A DNA stretch of 44,163 nt. It comes from a virus. Within the stretch, counting starts at the first letter, position 1. Every line of letters starts with the position of its first letter. The position numbers and the translations under genes were made by a program. Location: positions 1 through 44,163 of the IMG/VR virus record IMGVR_UViG_3300022745_000007; one strand, 5' to 3'. Below the pieces are notes generated by a model. That model was given only the letters and a program-made list of their open reading frames with translations. It did not search any database and had not been told where the DNA came from. Below, in pieces: positions 17,897-24,984 of the stretch.

Positions 17897-18867
17897 GCTT
17901 CTCAGTTGCCCTCAATACCTCCACGAGCTATTCCAGCGTAACGACTAAGTCGTTCACGTCTGATTATCAGTCTGGCAAGCTGCACCTCATTGTCATCTAT
18001 TACAAGTGCCCAGTGGCCAACGGCACACCGGCTATCACCAGTTTGACTTCAGGGTATGCGGGCTGCACCCTTGCCCGGTACAGCCAGAACTCGTTCACAC
18101 AAAACGGGGTCAACTGTGGGGTCGAAGTCTGGTGGGGCGTGTCATCTGGTAATTCAACAGCGTCAGGATTTACCGTCAATTTCGACAGGACTGTTGATAC
18201 CGGGGCGATGGTTCTGATTGCCACCGGGCTTTACAGCAATACAGCACCATTCGATCCGGGAAGCTTCCCGCTGTTCATTGCCCCCCCGGCCAGTGGCACA
18301 GCGTCCAGCACCTACTCCACGGCGGAGAGCAGCAGCTATCTGGTCCTGCTGGAGTTCAACTGTTCTGCAGGGACAGACGTATCGGCCCAGTCGTCACCGT
18401 GGACCTCTCTTGCTCACCTCTATTTCGGCGGGGCCACCCCATATTTCATGTCCCGTCTCAATGGGCGGGAACTGACAACTGCGGCGTCCGGGGTCAACGT
18501 GTCGGCCACAGGGGCACAGAATGGCCTGTTAATGGTCGCGCTGGCCGGGTCGTCCCCCACCGTTACCGCCACTGGGTCAATGGTCTTCAAGGCTGCTTCA
18601 CTGGCGGGGGTGGGGGAGCAGAACATCCCAGGCACCGCCGCACTGGCGTTCAGGAATATTGGGCTGTCAGGGGATGCTGCCCAGATTGACCCGGCGTATG
18701 GGAACCCGGTGTTCCCCCGGCCCCAGCTTGGGGGCAGTGGCCCAGGAAGCGCTATCGTCTCCTATGGTGGTCTGGTCCTGCACAATGGGAAGACGGCGGG
18801 GACTGGGTTCCCCGGCGCGGCCTCTGGAAACCCTCAGTTCACATCATACTGGTCATACAGCCCTTGA
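17893..18867 (+). CDS. Putative fibre/virion surface protein, beta-rich
   Basis: 324 residues, Ser/Thr/Gly/Ala-rich with many alternating hydrophobic residues (LHLIVIYYKC, MVLIATGLY, YLVLLEFNC, LLMVALAGS), the look of a beta-sandwich. Similar proteins with an SYSSVTT-type start sit in fibre clusters of other phages. I recognise no catalytic motif. It follows the previous gene in a four-base overlap, so the two are coupled. A role in receptor contact is likely from position but not shown. Confidence 0.6.
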   Translation: MSFSVALNTSTSYSSVTTKSFTSDYQSGKLHLIVIYYKCPVANGTPAITSLTSGYAGCTLARYSQNSFTQNGVNCGVEVWWGVSSGNSTASGFTVNFDRTVDTGAMVLIATGLYSNTAPFDPGSFPLFIAPPASGTASSTYSTAESSSYLVLLEFNCSAGTDVSAQSSPWTSLAHLYFGGATPYFMSRLNGRELTTAASGVNVSATGAQNGLLMVALAGSSPTVTATGSMVFKAASLAGVGEQNIPGTAALAFRNIGLSGDAAQIDPAYGNPVFPRPQLGGSGPGSAIVSYGGLVLHNGKTAGTGFPGAASGNPQFTSYWSYSP

Positions 18868-18892
18868 AGTTCGGGAAGTCGTGGCATACACT
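18864..18892 (+). promoter_or_regulatory. Candidate promoter before the small fibre/lysis genes
   Basis: TTGAAG at 18864-18869, a 17-base spacer and TACACT at 18887-18892 lie in the 51-bp gap before the gene at 18919. Three of the six -10 bases and four of the six -35 bases match sigma-70 consensus in an ideal spacing. The gap is one of few in the late cluster, which makes the site plausible as an extra late promoter for lysis functions. Confidence 0.25.
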
Positions 18893-18918
18893 GAACACAC
18901 CATAGAGGAGTACAATAT

Positions 18919-19335
18919 ATGACTACTCAACCTATCTTCTCTTCTGCGTCTGCAGTGTCTGCCCTGTCAGCAGTCATCACGGCCATGGGGTCGGGGGCTT
19001 TGCTGAAAATCTGGTCAGGAACAGTCCCGGCAACGTGTGAAGCATCGGACACGGGCACCCTGCTGGTCTCTTTGCCGATGTCGTCAACCCCATTCGGAAC
19101 CCCTGCCGACAGCGGCAGCCAGTCGGTCATTGCCACGGCCAATGCCATCACGACGACGAACGCTAGCACCGGGGGAACCGCAGCCTATTTCCGCGTCACG
19201 ACGTCAGGGGGAACCTGCGTGGTTCAGGGGCTGTGTGGCACCTCAAGTGCTGACCTTAATCTGGCCTCGCTCACCATCGTGTCAGGGGGTCCGGTGCAGA
19301 TCACCTCCCTGACCATGACGCTCCCCTATAAGTGA
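18919..19335 (+). CDS. Small putative virion protein, unknown
   Basis: 138 residues, rich in Ser, Thr, Ala and Gly. The stretch GALLKIWSGTVPATCEASDTG, with a later FRVTTSGGTCVVQG, is a pattern I have seen in uncharacterised proteins of phage fibre regions; it looks like a small beta-domain. TAGAGGAGTACAATAT precedes the ATG and is a strong ribosome site. No membrane segment or catalytic motif is visible. It may be a fibre or decoration subunit. Confidence 0.6.
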   Translation: MTTQPIFSSASAVSALSAVITAMGSGALLKIWSGTVPATCEASDTGTLLVSLPMSSTPFGTPADSGSQSVIATANAITTTNASTGGTAAYFRVTTSGGTCVVQGLCGTSSADLNLASLTIVSGGPVQITSLTMTLPYK

Positions 19336-19347
19336 TAGGGGGAAGAG

Positions 19348-19563
19348 ATGCTGGAACCTCAGATCCACACTCACCCTCTTGCCCCCATTGGGGAACTGAC
19401 GTCTATTAGCATGATTGCCGGGGCAGTTATCGGGGCTCTCCCTATTTTTGCTACCATACTGGCCATCGTTTGGTATATGATCTGCATCTATGACAGCCGT
19501 CCTGTGCGCCGTTGGAGAGCCAGACGTCTGTGGAAGAAACATAAGGAGGTCAACCATGAGTAA
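19348..19563 (+). CDS. Single-pass membrane protein, putative holin or antiholin
   Basis: 71 residues: a short N-terminal part, a hydrophobic segment at about 20-46 (MIAGAVIGALPIFATILAIV core) and a strongly basic C-terminus (RRWRARRLWKKHK). This plan fits a small holin-type or antiholin membrane protein with its basic end in the cytoplasm. Its stop overlaps the start of the next membrane protein, and the AAGGAGGT ribosome site of that gene lies inside this one, so the two are translationally linked. It could also be an inner-membrane spanin, but the short C-terminus argues against it. Confidence 0.5.
   Translation: MLEPQIHTHPLAPIGELTSISMIAGAVIGALPIFATILAIVWYMICIYDSRPVRRWRARRLWKKHKEVNHE
19543..19550 (+). 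promoter_or_regulatory. Perfect Shine-Dalgarno inside upstream gene
   Basis: AAGGAGGT at 19543-19550 is fully complementary to the 16S rRNA tail, five bases before the ATG at 19556. It decides that start over upstream in-frame codons (from 19490) and allows independent, high-level translation of the second membrane protein. Confidence 0.8.
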
Positions 19564-19879
19564 TTGGCTTGTTAACCGGCTGTCTGAGAGTTCGACGCAG
19601 GCAGCCTTGACGACTTTTGCCGGGGCCACCGCGACCGTAAGTGCCGCCGCTTTAAGCGGACAAGCGACGTGGTCCCAAGCGTTCGTGGCCCTGCTGCCCA
19701 TTCTTGCACAGACGATCTCGGTCTTTGCCACCCCTGATAAGGTGAAGACCAACGCTGACGCGGTGGCGCAGGTTGCTGCCCCGCTGCTGCCCGTCGCCGC
19801 TGGGGCCATCGCCACCGCCATTGCCCCGGCCCTGTCTGACCCCAAACCGGCGTCCCCGACTGTGGGACCGACCAGCTAG
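19556..19879 (+). CDS. Putative holin (multi-pass small membrane protein)
   Basis: 107 residues with three hydrophobic stretches at about 15-35 (FAGATATVSAAAL), 42-60 (AFVALLPILAQTISVFA) and 70-95 (VAQVAAPLLPVAAGAIATAI), and a short polar tail. This resembles the three-segment holin families of phages of Proteobacteria. A holin makes the inner-membrane hole that times lysis. A strong hairpin terminator follows at 19903-19924. The two-gene membrane pair would fit holin plus antiholin. Confidence 0.55.
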   Translation: MSNWLVNRLSESSTQAALTTFAGATATVSAAALSGQATWSQAFVALLPILAQTISVFATPDKVKTNADAVAQVAAPLLPVAAGAIATAIAPALSDPKPASPTVGPTS

Positions 19880-19902
19880 AAGGGGGGTGATCCTTATCTG
19901 GG

Positions 19903-19930
19903 GAGCCCCCTTCATTGGGGGCTCTTCCCC
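19903..19930 (+). terminator. Strong hairpin terminator after holin gene
   Basis: GAGCCCCC (19903-19910), loop TTCATT, GGGGGCTC (19917-19924), followed by TTCCCCCTC. The eight-base GC-rich stem is strong, but the tail is only weakly U-rich. It separates the holin pair from the following fibre genes. Confidence 0.65.
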
Positions 19931-19955
19931 CTCTACCTTACAAGGGAGTTAGTAT

Positions 19956-20273
19956 ATGTCCACCATGTCACGTGATACGGGAAACGCTGCGTTTCAGGCC
20001 ATCACTCAGGGCACAGCACAGACCGTGGCCCTTGGTGCCTCAAGTGTGGCGTCTTCAGCATTCGGGGCCGGAACGTCCATTGTCCGCCTGCTGGCGTCGG
20101 TGGACACATGGGTCACTTTCGGCACCGCGCCGACGGCGTCAGCGTCCAATGGCATTTATCTGGTTGCGTCAGCGCCGGAATACTTCGCTGTCCCTATTGG
20201 CAAGTCTTACAAGGTTGCCGGTCTTCCTGTGTCCGGGTCAACCGGGAACCTCTATATCACGGAAGGTGCGTGA
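19956..20273 (+). CDS. Small beta-structured virion protein
   Basis: 105 residues. The pattern TAQTVALGASSVASSAFGAG, RLLASVDTWVTFGTAPTAS, SNGIYLVASAPEYFAVPIGK and LYITEGA is a recurrent small all-beta domain in phage structural clusters, often next to fibres. Function is unknown; a capping or decoration role is plausible. Its stop codon overlaps the start of the large fibre gene as TGATG, which implies coupled translation and perhaps a shared complex. CAAGGGAG lies nine bases before the ATG. Confidence 0.65.
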   Translation: MSTMSRDTGNAAFQAITQGTAQTVALGASSVASSAFGAGTSIVRLLASVDTWVTFGTAPTASASNGIYLVASAPEYFAVPIGKSYKVAGLPVSGSTGNLYITEGA

Positions 20274-21502
20274 TGCAACCGGGGGCCATTGGGCGACCCC
20301 TGTTGATGGGAACACAGGCAACCGTGCAGCCCGCTCTGACGCTGGATTTCACCGGCGCAACGCTGCCGTCTCTGTCCTTTGTCCGGGGCAGCACCGCCAC
20401 ATTTATCGGCAGCACTGGTCTGATCCAGGCAGCAGCGGCGGGCGTCCCCCGGCAGAACCGGGATCCTCAGACCCTGACCTGCAAGGGCCTGCTGATCGAG
20501 CGGCAGGCTACCAATCTGATTACCTCTTCGTCCAGCCCGCCGGTCGGGGTCTTTAACAATGTTGGGACGCCGGGGGCGACGACCGGGCCTGATGGCGTTG
20601 CAGGATCAGCATGGGTGTTCCCGTCCAGCCAGACAGGATTTATGCAGTCCAACTATTCTGTTTCTGGCCTCCCGTCTGTCTGCACGTTCTCAGTTTTCGC
20701 CAAAAAGACCGGCGTTGGCGCGCGTGTCTATCTTGGGCTGACCCAGGTCACGACCGCTTATGTCGCAGTGGGCGGATATTATGACTTTGCGTCGGACAGT
20801 TTTGTGAACTGCCCCGCCGGGTGCTACTCGGTCCCCCATGCCAATGGCTGGCGGCGGCTGATCTATCCAGTCTCGGGAGTGACGTCAGGTGCCAGCTCGT
20901 TCGTTTGGCGTCTGGACGCTGGCGGCACCTATGGCGGCGACATGCGAGGGATTGCCTTCTGGGGGGCGCAGCTGGAAGCCGGGGCTGATGCGACCAGCAT
21001 CATTCCGACGGCTGGCAGTACGCAGACACGCGCCGCTGATGTCGCATCGGTGAGCGTCTCCGGACTGTCATTGGCCACGGGGGCGGTTTCCATCGGGCTG
21101 CGGGCCAACACCGCAGCCACAGAGGCATCCAACCGCTGCGGCTTGGCCCTCACAGGGGCAACATCAAGTATCTACGCCCTGAATTGGTACAGAACGGCGG
21201 TGACGGGGGGAGAGGATGGCCCCTATCTTCCCTCTGCTGCGAAAGCTGGTCTTCCGGCCATCACAGACACTGCCCTGCATAAGGTCGCCATGTCATGGGA
21301 CTGCTCCGCCGGATGGGGAGGCGTGAGCGCTGACGGGGCTGCTGCCTCAGTTGGGACACAGGCGGCTGTTACCCCTCTGGCACTGACCACGCTGTACTTG
21401 GGGGCGGATCGATCTGCGAGTGCTGGCAACATGACAATCGCATCAGTCGCTGTCTATAGCCGCCGCCTGCCGGTTTCCGTACTGCAAAGGATGACACGAT
21501 GA
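20273..21502 (+). CDS. Tail fibre/spike protein with head-spike-type and ConA-like domains
   Basis: 409 residues from the ATG at 20273, which overlaps the previous stop. The N-terminal half contains LTLDFTGATLPSLSFVRGST, GLLIERQATNLI and WGAQLEAGADATSIIPT, the signature series of phage head-spike/fibre proteins with a carbohydrate-binding beta-sandwich. The C-terminal half (about 270-400) looks like a LamG/concanavalin-type domain (LHKVAMSWDCSAGW, LTTLYLGADRS). It probably binds a host surface polysaccharide. No hydrolase motif is evident. The small gene after it overlaps by four bases. Confidence 0.7.
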   Translation: MQPGAIGRPLLMGTQATVQPALTLDFTGATLPSLSFVRGSTATFIGSTGLIQAAAAGVPRQNRDPQTLTCKGLLIERQATNLITSSSSPPVGVFNNVGTPGATTGPDGVAGSAWVFPSSQTGFMQSNYSVSGLPSVCTFSVFAKKTGVGARVYLGLTQVTTAYVAVGGYYDFASDSFVNCPAGCYSVPHANGWRRLIYPVSGVTSGASSFVWRLDAGGTYGGDMRGIAFWGAQLEAGADATSIIPTAGSTQTRAADVASVSVSGLSLATGAVSIGLRANTAATEASNRCGLALTGATSSIYALNWYRTAVTGGEDGPYLPSAAKAGLPAITDTALHKVAMSWDCSAGWGGVSADGAAASVGTQAAVTPLALTTLYLGADRSASAGNMTIASVAVYSRRLPVSVLQRMTR

Positions 21503-21831
21503 CCATTGTTTCTGATCTGCGGCTGGATGCGCCGCTGGGAACACCGCTGGATAGTCTGCAGGCTGCTATCAAGTCTGCGGGCATCGCCCCTTATCTGCTG
21601 TCGATGATTGGGCCACTGCCGGGGCTGGCCGCAAGCTCCATCTCATTGCCCGACGGTACTGTGGTGCCGGTGGCGGGGGCTGGTGATCCGGAACGGGTCT
21701 ACATTGCCCTGAGGTCAGCCACTGCCGCTGATCTGCCGCCCGGTCTGACGCCGCCTGCGCCGTGGGTCATCAGTGACCGGGCTGCCTCGGTGGCGGTGCT
21801 TGGGCTGTGGGCTGGGGAGGTCTGGTTATGA
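21499..21831 (+). CDS. Small protein coupled to fibre gene, unknown
   Basis: 110 residues, hydrophobic and Pro/Gly/Ala-rich with a Trp near each end of the C-terminal part (PPAPWVISDRAASVAVLGLW). It starts in a four-base overlap with the fibre gene and ends in a four-base overlap with the next gene. Such small downstream partners often act as fibre chaperones or capping proteins, but I see nothing that proves it. No signal peptide and no clear membrane segment. Confidence 0.5.
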   Translation: MTIVSDLRLDAPLGTPLDSLQAAIKSAGIAPYLLSMIGPLPGLAASSISLPDGTVVPVAGAGDPERVYIALRSATAADLPPGLTPPAPWVISDRAASVAVLGLWAGEVWL

Positions 21832-21980
21832 CAGACGAACAGGCGGATAAAACGATTTTGGAAATAACGGAACGCCAGAGCAGTCTGCCCGCTCTTGAGG
21901 ATATTATGGATATGATAACCATAATCACCGAACTCAGGAAGGACCGGGACGCATGGCGCGACATGGCGCGGAGGGTCTGA
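21828..21980 (+). CDS. 50-residue charged protein, unknown
   Basis: Translation from ATG 21828 gives 50 residues (start MTDEQADKTILEITERQ) with a heptad-like helical pattern and an Arg/Asp-rich end. It overlaps the previous stop as ATGA and lies two bases before the lipoprotein gene, so it sits in a tight chain of five coupled genes. The length and coupling suggest a real gene, perhaps a small coiled-coil regulator of lysis. No homologue is recognised. Confidence 0.5.
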   Translation: MTDEQADKTILEITERQSSLPALEDIMDMITIITELRKDRDAWRDMARRV

Positions 21981-21982
21981 AG

Positions 21983-22171
21983 ATGAAGACAGGTATCTTG
22001 ATTGTGCTGGCCATGGCCTTGGCAAGCTGCTCTCAGCCGGAGCCGGGCAAGATGGTGATCACAGGATGCAGGAGTGCTCCCCTCCTGGCCGAACGCCAGT
22101 GTGTGGACCATCCGGACAGCCCGGCCTGCCATGCAGACACAGCCAGCCCGGTGCGCAGGGGGTGCCCATGA
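21983..22171 (+). CDS. Small lipoprotein, possible outer-membrane spanin
   Basis: 62 residues from ATG 21983. A basic start, a short hydrophobic run (GILIVLAMA) and the lipobox Leu-Ala-Ser-Cys with Cys16 mark a signal-peptidase II lipoprotein. The mature part has about 47 residues, four further Cys and several Pro. Small phage lipoproteins in the lysis region are usually o-spanins (Rz1-like), but no clear i-spanin partner is visible, so a superinfection-exclusion lipoprotein is an alternative. It overlaps the next gene by four bases. Confidence 0.65.
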   Translation: MKTGILIVLAMALASCSQPEPGKMVITGCRSAPLLAERQCVDHPDSPACHADTASPVRRGCP

Positions 22172-22596
22172 TCGACATGCAGGCCCTTGAGGCAGAATAT
22201 AATGACCTGCAGATGCACTTTGAATATGTTAACCGGCCACTGGATCAGACGCTCCAGCAAGCTAGGTTCATGCCAGAGGCAGAGCTTGGGTCAGATGGGG
22301 TCTATCGCGGATGCTGTGCTGGCTGGTCAAGGGAAATGCAGATCAGGGCCAAACGGATCACGCCAGACGCCACGATCCTGCTGGTCGCCACGGAGGTCTG
22401 CCCGCATGGCCAGGAGTACGACCATGCTGTCCTGGCGGTGTGGGAAGACCAGAACACGATTGCCGCCATCTATGACCTGCGCATGACAACCCCAGTATCC
22501 CCGGCTGATCTTGTGAAGCGGGGGTATGGAAACAGCGCATGGATCGAGAACTCGGGTGTTGGGGATAGCTGGGGATACGGTCAGTTCACCGCATGA
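22168..22596 (+). CDS. Putative papain-fold (transglutaminase-like) cysteine peptidase
   Basis: 142 residues from ATG 22168. The order of Cys50 (GCCAGWSREMQIRAKRI), His86 (YDHAVLAVWED) and Asp103 (IYDLR) matches the Cys-His-Asp triad of bacterial transglutaminase-like cysteine peptidases, in which the Cys begins a helix and the His and Asp lie on adjacent strands. The family is normally about 180-200 residues, so this is a short version. Its place as the last gene of the lysis region, right after a lipoprotein, makes a cell-wall or membrane-protein cleaving role possible. No signal peptide is visible. The call is from motif spacing only. Confidence 0.45.
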   Translation: MIDMQALEAEYNDLQMHFEYVNRPLDQTLQQARFMPEAELGSDGVYRGCCAGWSREMQIRAKRITPDATILLVATEVCPHGQEYDHAVLAVWEDQNTIAAIYDLRMTTPVSPADLVKRGYGNSAWIENSGVGDSWGYGQFTA

Positions 22597-22614
22597 TATC
22601 TCTCAAACAAAAAA

Positions 22615-22641
22615 AGCCCCGGCGAACCGGGGCTTTTTTTC
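22615..22641. terminator. Strong bidirectional intrinsic terminator
   Basis: AGCCCCGG (22615-22622), loop CGAA, CCGGGGCT (22627-22634), preceded by a run of A and followed by a run of T. Read in either direction it gives a GC stem plus U-tract. It lies exactly between the + strand virion/lysis genes and the - strand replication genes, ending both. Confidence 0.95.
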
Positions 22642-22643
22642 AT

Positions 22644-23039
22644 TTAGCAGGGATCATAAAGCCTGCCGATATAATCGTTGTTCACCGGGATCATCCCTTT
22701 ATGGGGCGTGGGAGATTTCGGCGGGGGAGACGCAGCAGGCTTGCTGTTCGGGCGGGTATCCTGGCCAATCCCCCGCTGGCCGTAGGCAATCAGGAACAGA
22801 AGATTGCATACTGCGTGCGCCAGATGACTGCACCCGCTTTCTGGGTCTTTGTCTTCTCCGCCCCACCATGCCAAAAGATGGCGAAGGCAGGCGTCGTAGC
22901 AGAGATCCCACGACATCCCCTTTTCCCATTGCCGGGGGCCGTGCTTCTTCGCACCGAAGGTCAGGACAGCGACGACTTCCGCGATGGCTTGCATCGGGAG
23001 CAGGTGCCACTGGGTTTTTGTTCCAGTTGTGTCAACCAT
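22644..23039 (-). CDS. dATP/dGTP diphosphohydrolase-type protein (MazG-like)
   Basis: 131 residues. The segment WHLLPMQAIAEVVAVLTFGA, then KHGPRQWEKGMSWDLCYDA, RHLLAW, GGEDKDPESGCSHLAHA and NLLFLIAY matches the dATP/dGTP diphosphohydrolase N-terminal family (PF18909), related to all-alpha MazG-type enzymes that turn dNTP into dNMP and PPi. The Glu/Asp cluster (EDKDPE) is a likely metal site. Residues 95-131 are a Pro/Ser-rich tail. It is the last gene of the leftward operon. Relatives include MazZ of 2-aminoadenine phages, but the other genes of that pathway are absent here. GGAGG lies 8 bases before the ATG. Confidence 0.8.
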   Translation of the reverse strand: MVDTTGTKTQWHLLPMQAIAEVVAVLTFGAKKHGPRQWEKGMSWDLCYDACLRHLLAWWGGEDKDPESGCSHLAHAVCNLLFLIAYGQRGIGQDTRPNSKPAASPPPKSPTPHKGMIPVNNDYIGRLYDPC

Positions 23040-23135
23040 CTATTCATCCTCCAGGGTCATTGTTACCAGGGCGGTAATCGACATTATGACTGCGGCAGCG
23101 ACCACACACCCAGCAGAGCTAATAGTGAGCATCAT
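23040..23135 (-). CDS. 31-residue single-pass membrane microprotein
   Basis: The ATG at 23135 overlaps the stop of the phosphoesterase gene; GGAGGAG lies just upstream. Translation gives 31 residues starting MMLTISS, with one hydrophobic helix (about residues 8-27, core VVAAAVIMSITALV) and an acidic end (LEDE). The stop directly precedes the ATG of the diphosphohydrolase. Tight coupling on both sides and a clean membrane helix make a real gene likely. Function unknown. Confidence 0.5.
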   Translation of the reverse strand: MMLTISSAGCVVAAAVIMSITALVTMTLEDE

Positions 23136-24340
23136 CTCCTCCATTCAATCCAGTTGGACGTCTCAGCCGGTCGGTTGTACCGGCGGTCAAGATAGATAGG
23201 CCAGTTGGCAGTAATGCCATGGGCCGGGTGGACAAAGAACATGGCCTGCGTCGGGGGGCTGTAAGGAGCCCTCAGTGCAAGCCGGGTGAATTCATCATAC
23301 CCTTTCAGGGTGCCATTGACGATCAAGCCGGGCAGGGCGATATACTGGTGCCAATGGCCCATGATCAGCGTGTCAAAGTCCCGGCCAATCTGGGCTTCGC
23401 TGTTGGATACCTTGACCCTCCCCCGCATAATGGGGCCAAGAGCACCAATAATCCCATCCCCGCCCTTGACGCCCAGTGCGTCGCCATGGGTCAACAAGAA
23501 GCGGTGGCCGCAGACCCTGAAGTGAGCGTCCGTTTCATTAGGGATGAAGACGGTAACACGGGGATCGTTCTTAAAGTGGCGGGCAATCTGGCAATACAGG
23601 TTCCATTCATAGCTTTCGAAGACCCGGCCCTTCATGCGCGGCTTCATTGTGGTTCGGCCATGGTTCCCGACCACACACGGGATGAACAGCCGCCCGAAGG
23701 CAGACGCCAGAGCCCCCAGCGCAGAGCAAAGTTCATCCTGCAAACTCAGGATGATCTGCTGCAGGAAGCCCTGGTTGGTCTCCCGCAGTTCCTCATGAAT
23801 GTTTCCGCTGATCATGTCCCCACCAAGGCAGACAACAAGGCCAGGGTAATCAGGGTTCACCATGTGGTTGAAAGCAAGGTCGATAGTTGTGCTGGCCAGT
23901 TTCTTGATCCTGGCCTTGGCGATGTCGATGTCAAACGTGTTAACCCCGCCAACCTCGTCAGGGTTCACGACCTCCCCATAATGGAAGTCTGACCAGACAA
24001 CAACAGGAACCCCAGATGTGGATCCCGTCGGCTCTGGGGAGCCCAGCCATTCCGGTGGCTTCGGGGGGTTCTCGGAAATACCATAAATCTCCCGGCGCAC
24101 AGCCTCGCAGGTCAGCCGGTCAGCTTCTGCTGCCTTGAGCCGGGCCTCCAGCAGATCACATTTCCTCTGAAGCAGGGCCTCCGCAGTATCGACCACGTCA
24201 GGAGTGCTGTAGCTCCGGATAAACTCGCGGAAGGCACTGGCCTTCATGCCGCAGATTTTGGCTGCCCTGGAGGCGTTGTTTCCTTCGTCTTTGTACGCTT
24301 TGAGGCGGCGGGTGATTTCTGCTTGAGAGAGCTTTTCCAT
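23132..24340 (-). CDS. Metallophosphoesterase with N-terminal helix-turn-helix
   Basis: 402 residues. The calcineurin-like motifs are in order: D118-x-H120 (WSDFH), G174-D175 (LGGD), N226-H227 (GNHGR), H285 (THGD) and H329-x-H331 (GHWH). The first 45 residues look like a helix-turn-helix (AEITRRLKAYKDEGNNASRA, then AKICGM), followed by a coiled coil to about 80. It may be a phage nuclease or phosphatase acting on DNA or nucleotides; substrate unknown. Its first 97 bases overlap the resolvase gene in another frame. AGGGA before the ATG at 24340 supports this start. Confidence 0.85.
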   Translation of the reverse strand: MEKLSQAEITRRLKAYKDEGNNASRAAKICGMKASAFREFIRSYSTPDVVDTAEALLQRKCDLLEARLKAAEADRLTCEAVRREIYGISENPPKPPEWLGSPEPTGSTSGVPVVVWSDFHYGEVVNPDEVGGVNTFDIDIAKARIKKLASTTIDLAFNHMVNPDYPGLVVCLGGDMISGNIHEELRETNQGFLQQIILSLQDELCSALGALASAFGRLFIPCVVGNHGRTTMKPRMKGRVFESYEWNLYCQIARHFKNDPRVTVFIPNETDAHFRVCGHRFLLTHGDALGVKGGDGIIGALGPIMRGRVKVSNSEAQIGRDFDTLIMGHWHQYIALPGLIVNGTLKGYDEFTRLALRAPYSPPTQAMFFVHPAHGITANWPIYLDRRYNRPAETSNWIEWRR

Positions 24341-24816
24341 ACTGGCGTTCCCTTTCGGTCAAACATGATCTGGTCTTCGGCCATGTGCATAAGCAGCACA
24401 GCGTCGGCTTCGTGTTCATTGAGGCCAAAGTAACCCAATTCGGAGCTTCTCGCAATCATCAATTCTTTGCTGGCGTCTCCCCTGCCGGTTGCCCACTGCT
24501 TTATCTGGCCGGGGGTTGTGTCCAGCACCGCCACCCCATGGTGGGCGCAGGCGGCTTCAATGATGGCAGCGTATCCCCAGAGTGCGCGGGTGGCTGCCTG
24601 ACCCCTGGCAAACGGCCTCTCATAGACAGCGACCCATGGCCCCCCGTCTGTGCCATGGTACTGAAGGGCGTCGAGAAAGTCTGTTATGCGAGAAAGTGCT
24701 TCCGCCAGACGGTGGGGGCGGGAGGATTTCGGGTTCAGGTCATAGCAGACTGTGGCACACCCCGCCGCAGCTATGGCGAGGTGCTGGCCCAGATCAAAGG
24801 CAATGATGCGGGTCAT
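24244..24816 (-). CDS. RuvC-like Holliday junction resolvase
   Basis: 190 residues. Asp8 (IIAFDLG), Glu66 (VYERPFARG), and the cluster around His135/Asp138 (NEHEADAVLL) are the expected RNase H-fold catalytic residues. TTPGQIKQWATGRGDASKE is the conserved phage RuvC block. It resolves branched DNA before packaging. The last 35 residues are Lys/Ser/Pro-rich and overlap the start of the phosphoesterase gene by 97 bases in a different frame. The ATG overlaps the stop of the gene upstream. AGAAGGGGGA precedes it. Confidence 0.85.
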   Translation of the reverse strand: MTRIIAFDLGQHLAIAAAGCATVCYDLNPKSSRPHRLAEALSRITDFLDALQYHGTDGGPWVAVYERPFARGQAATRALWGYAAIIEAACAHHGVAVLDTTPGQIKQWATGRGDASKELMIARSSELGYFGLNEHEADAVLLMHMAEDQIMFDRKGTPVWKSSLKQKSPAASKRTKTKETTPPGQPKSAA

Positions 24817-24968
24817 TCCCCCTTCTCCCTATAAAACCGGGCACCGGCCACCCAGCAGAACAGGGCGACCTCAACACCTACCCCTCCAGAAGGGTCTATA
24901 CCAATCAGGATAGACGGAAGAAGAACGCTTATGCCATCCAACTGCTTTGTATAGAATGAAACTGTCAT
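24813..24968 (-). CDS. 51-residue hydrophobic protein, unknown
   Basis: The start at 24968 has AAGGAG eight bases upstream, whereas the longer upstream frame lacks a site. The protein (start MTVSFYTKQLDG) has two hydrophobic stretches (ISVLLPSILIGI and VEVALFCWVAGARF), so it may be membrane-bound. It ends in a four-base overlap with the resolvase gene. No family recognised. Confidence 0.55.
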   Translation of the reverse strand: MTVSFYTKQLDGISVLLPSILIGIDPSGGVGVEVALFCWVAGARFYREKGE

Positions 24969-24984
24969 CTGCTGGTCTCCTTCC

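Noticed and set aside
17348-21831. Diversity-generating retroelement as in phage BPP-1
   Set aside because: The virion genes recall BPP-1, but there is no reverse transcriptase and no template/variable repeat pair near the fibre genes.
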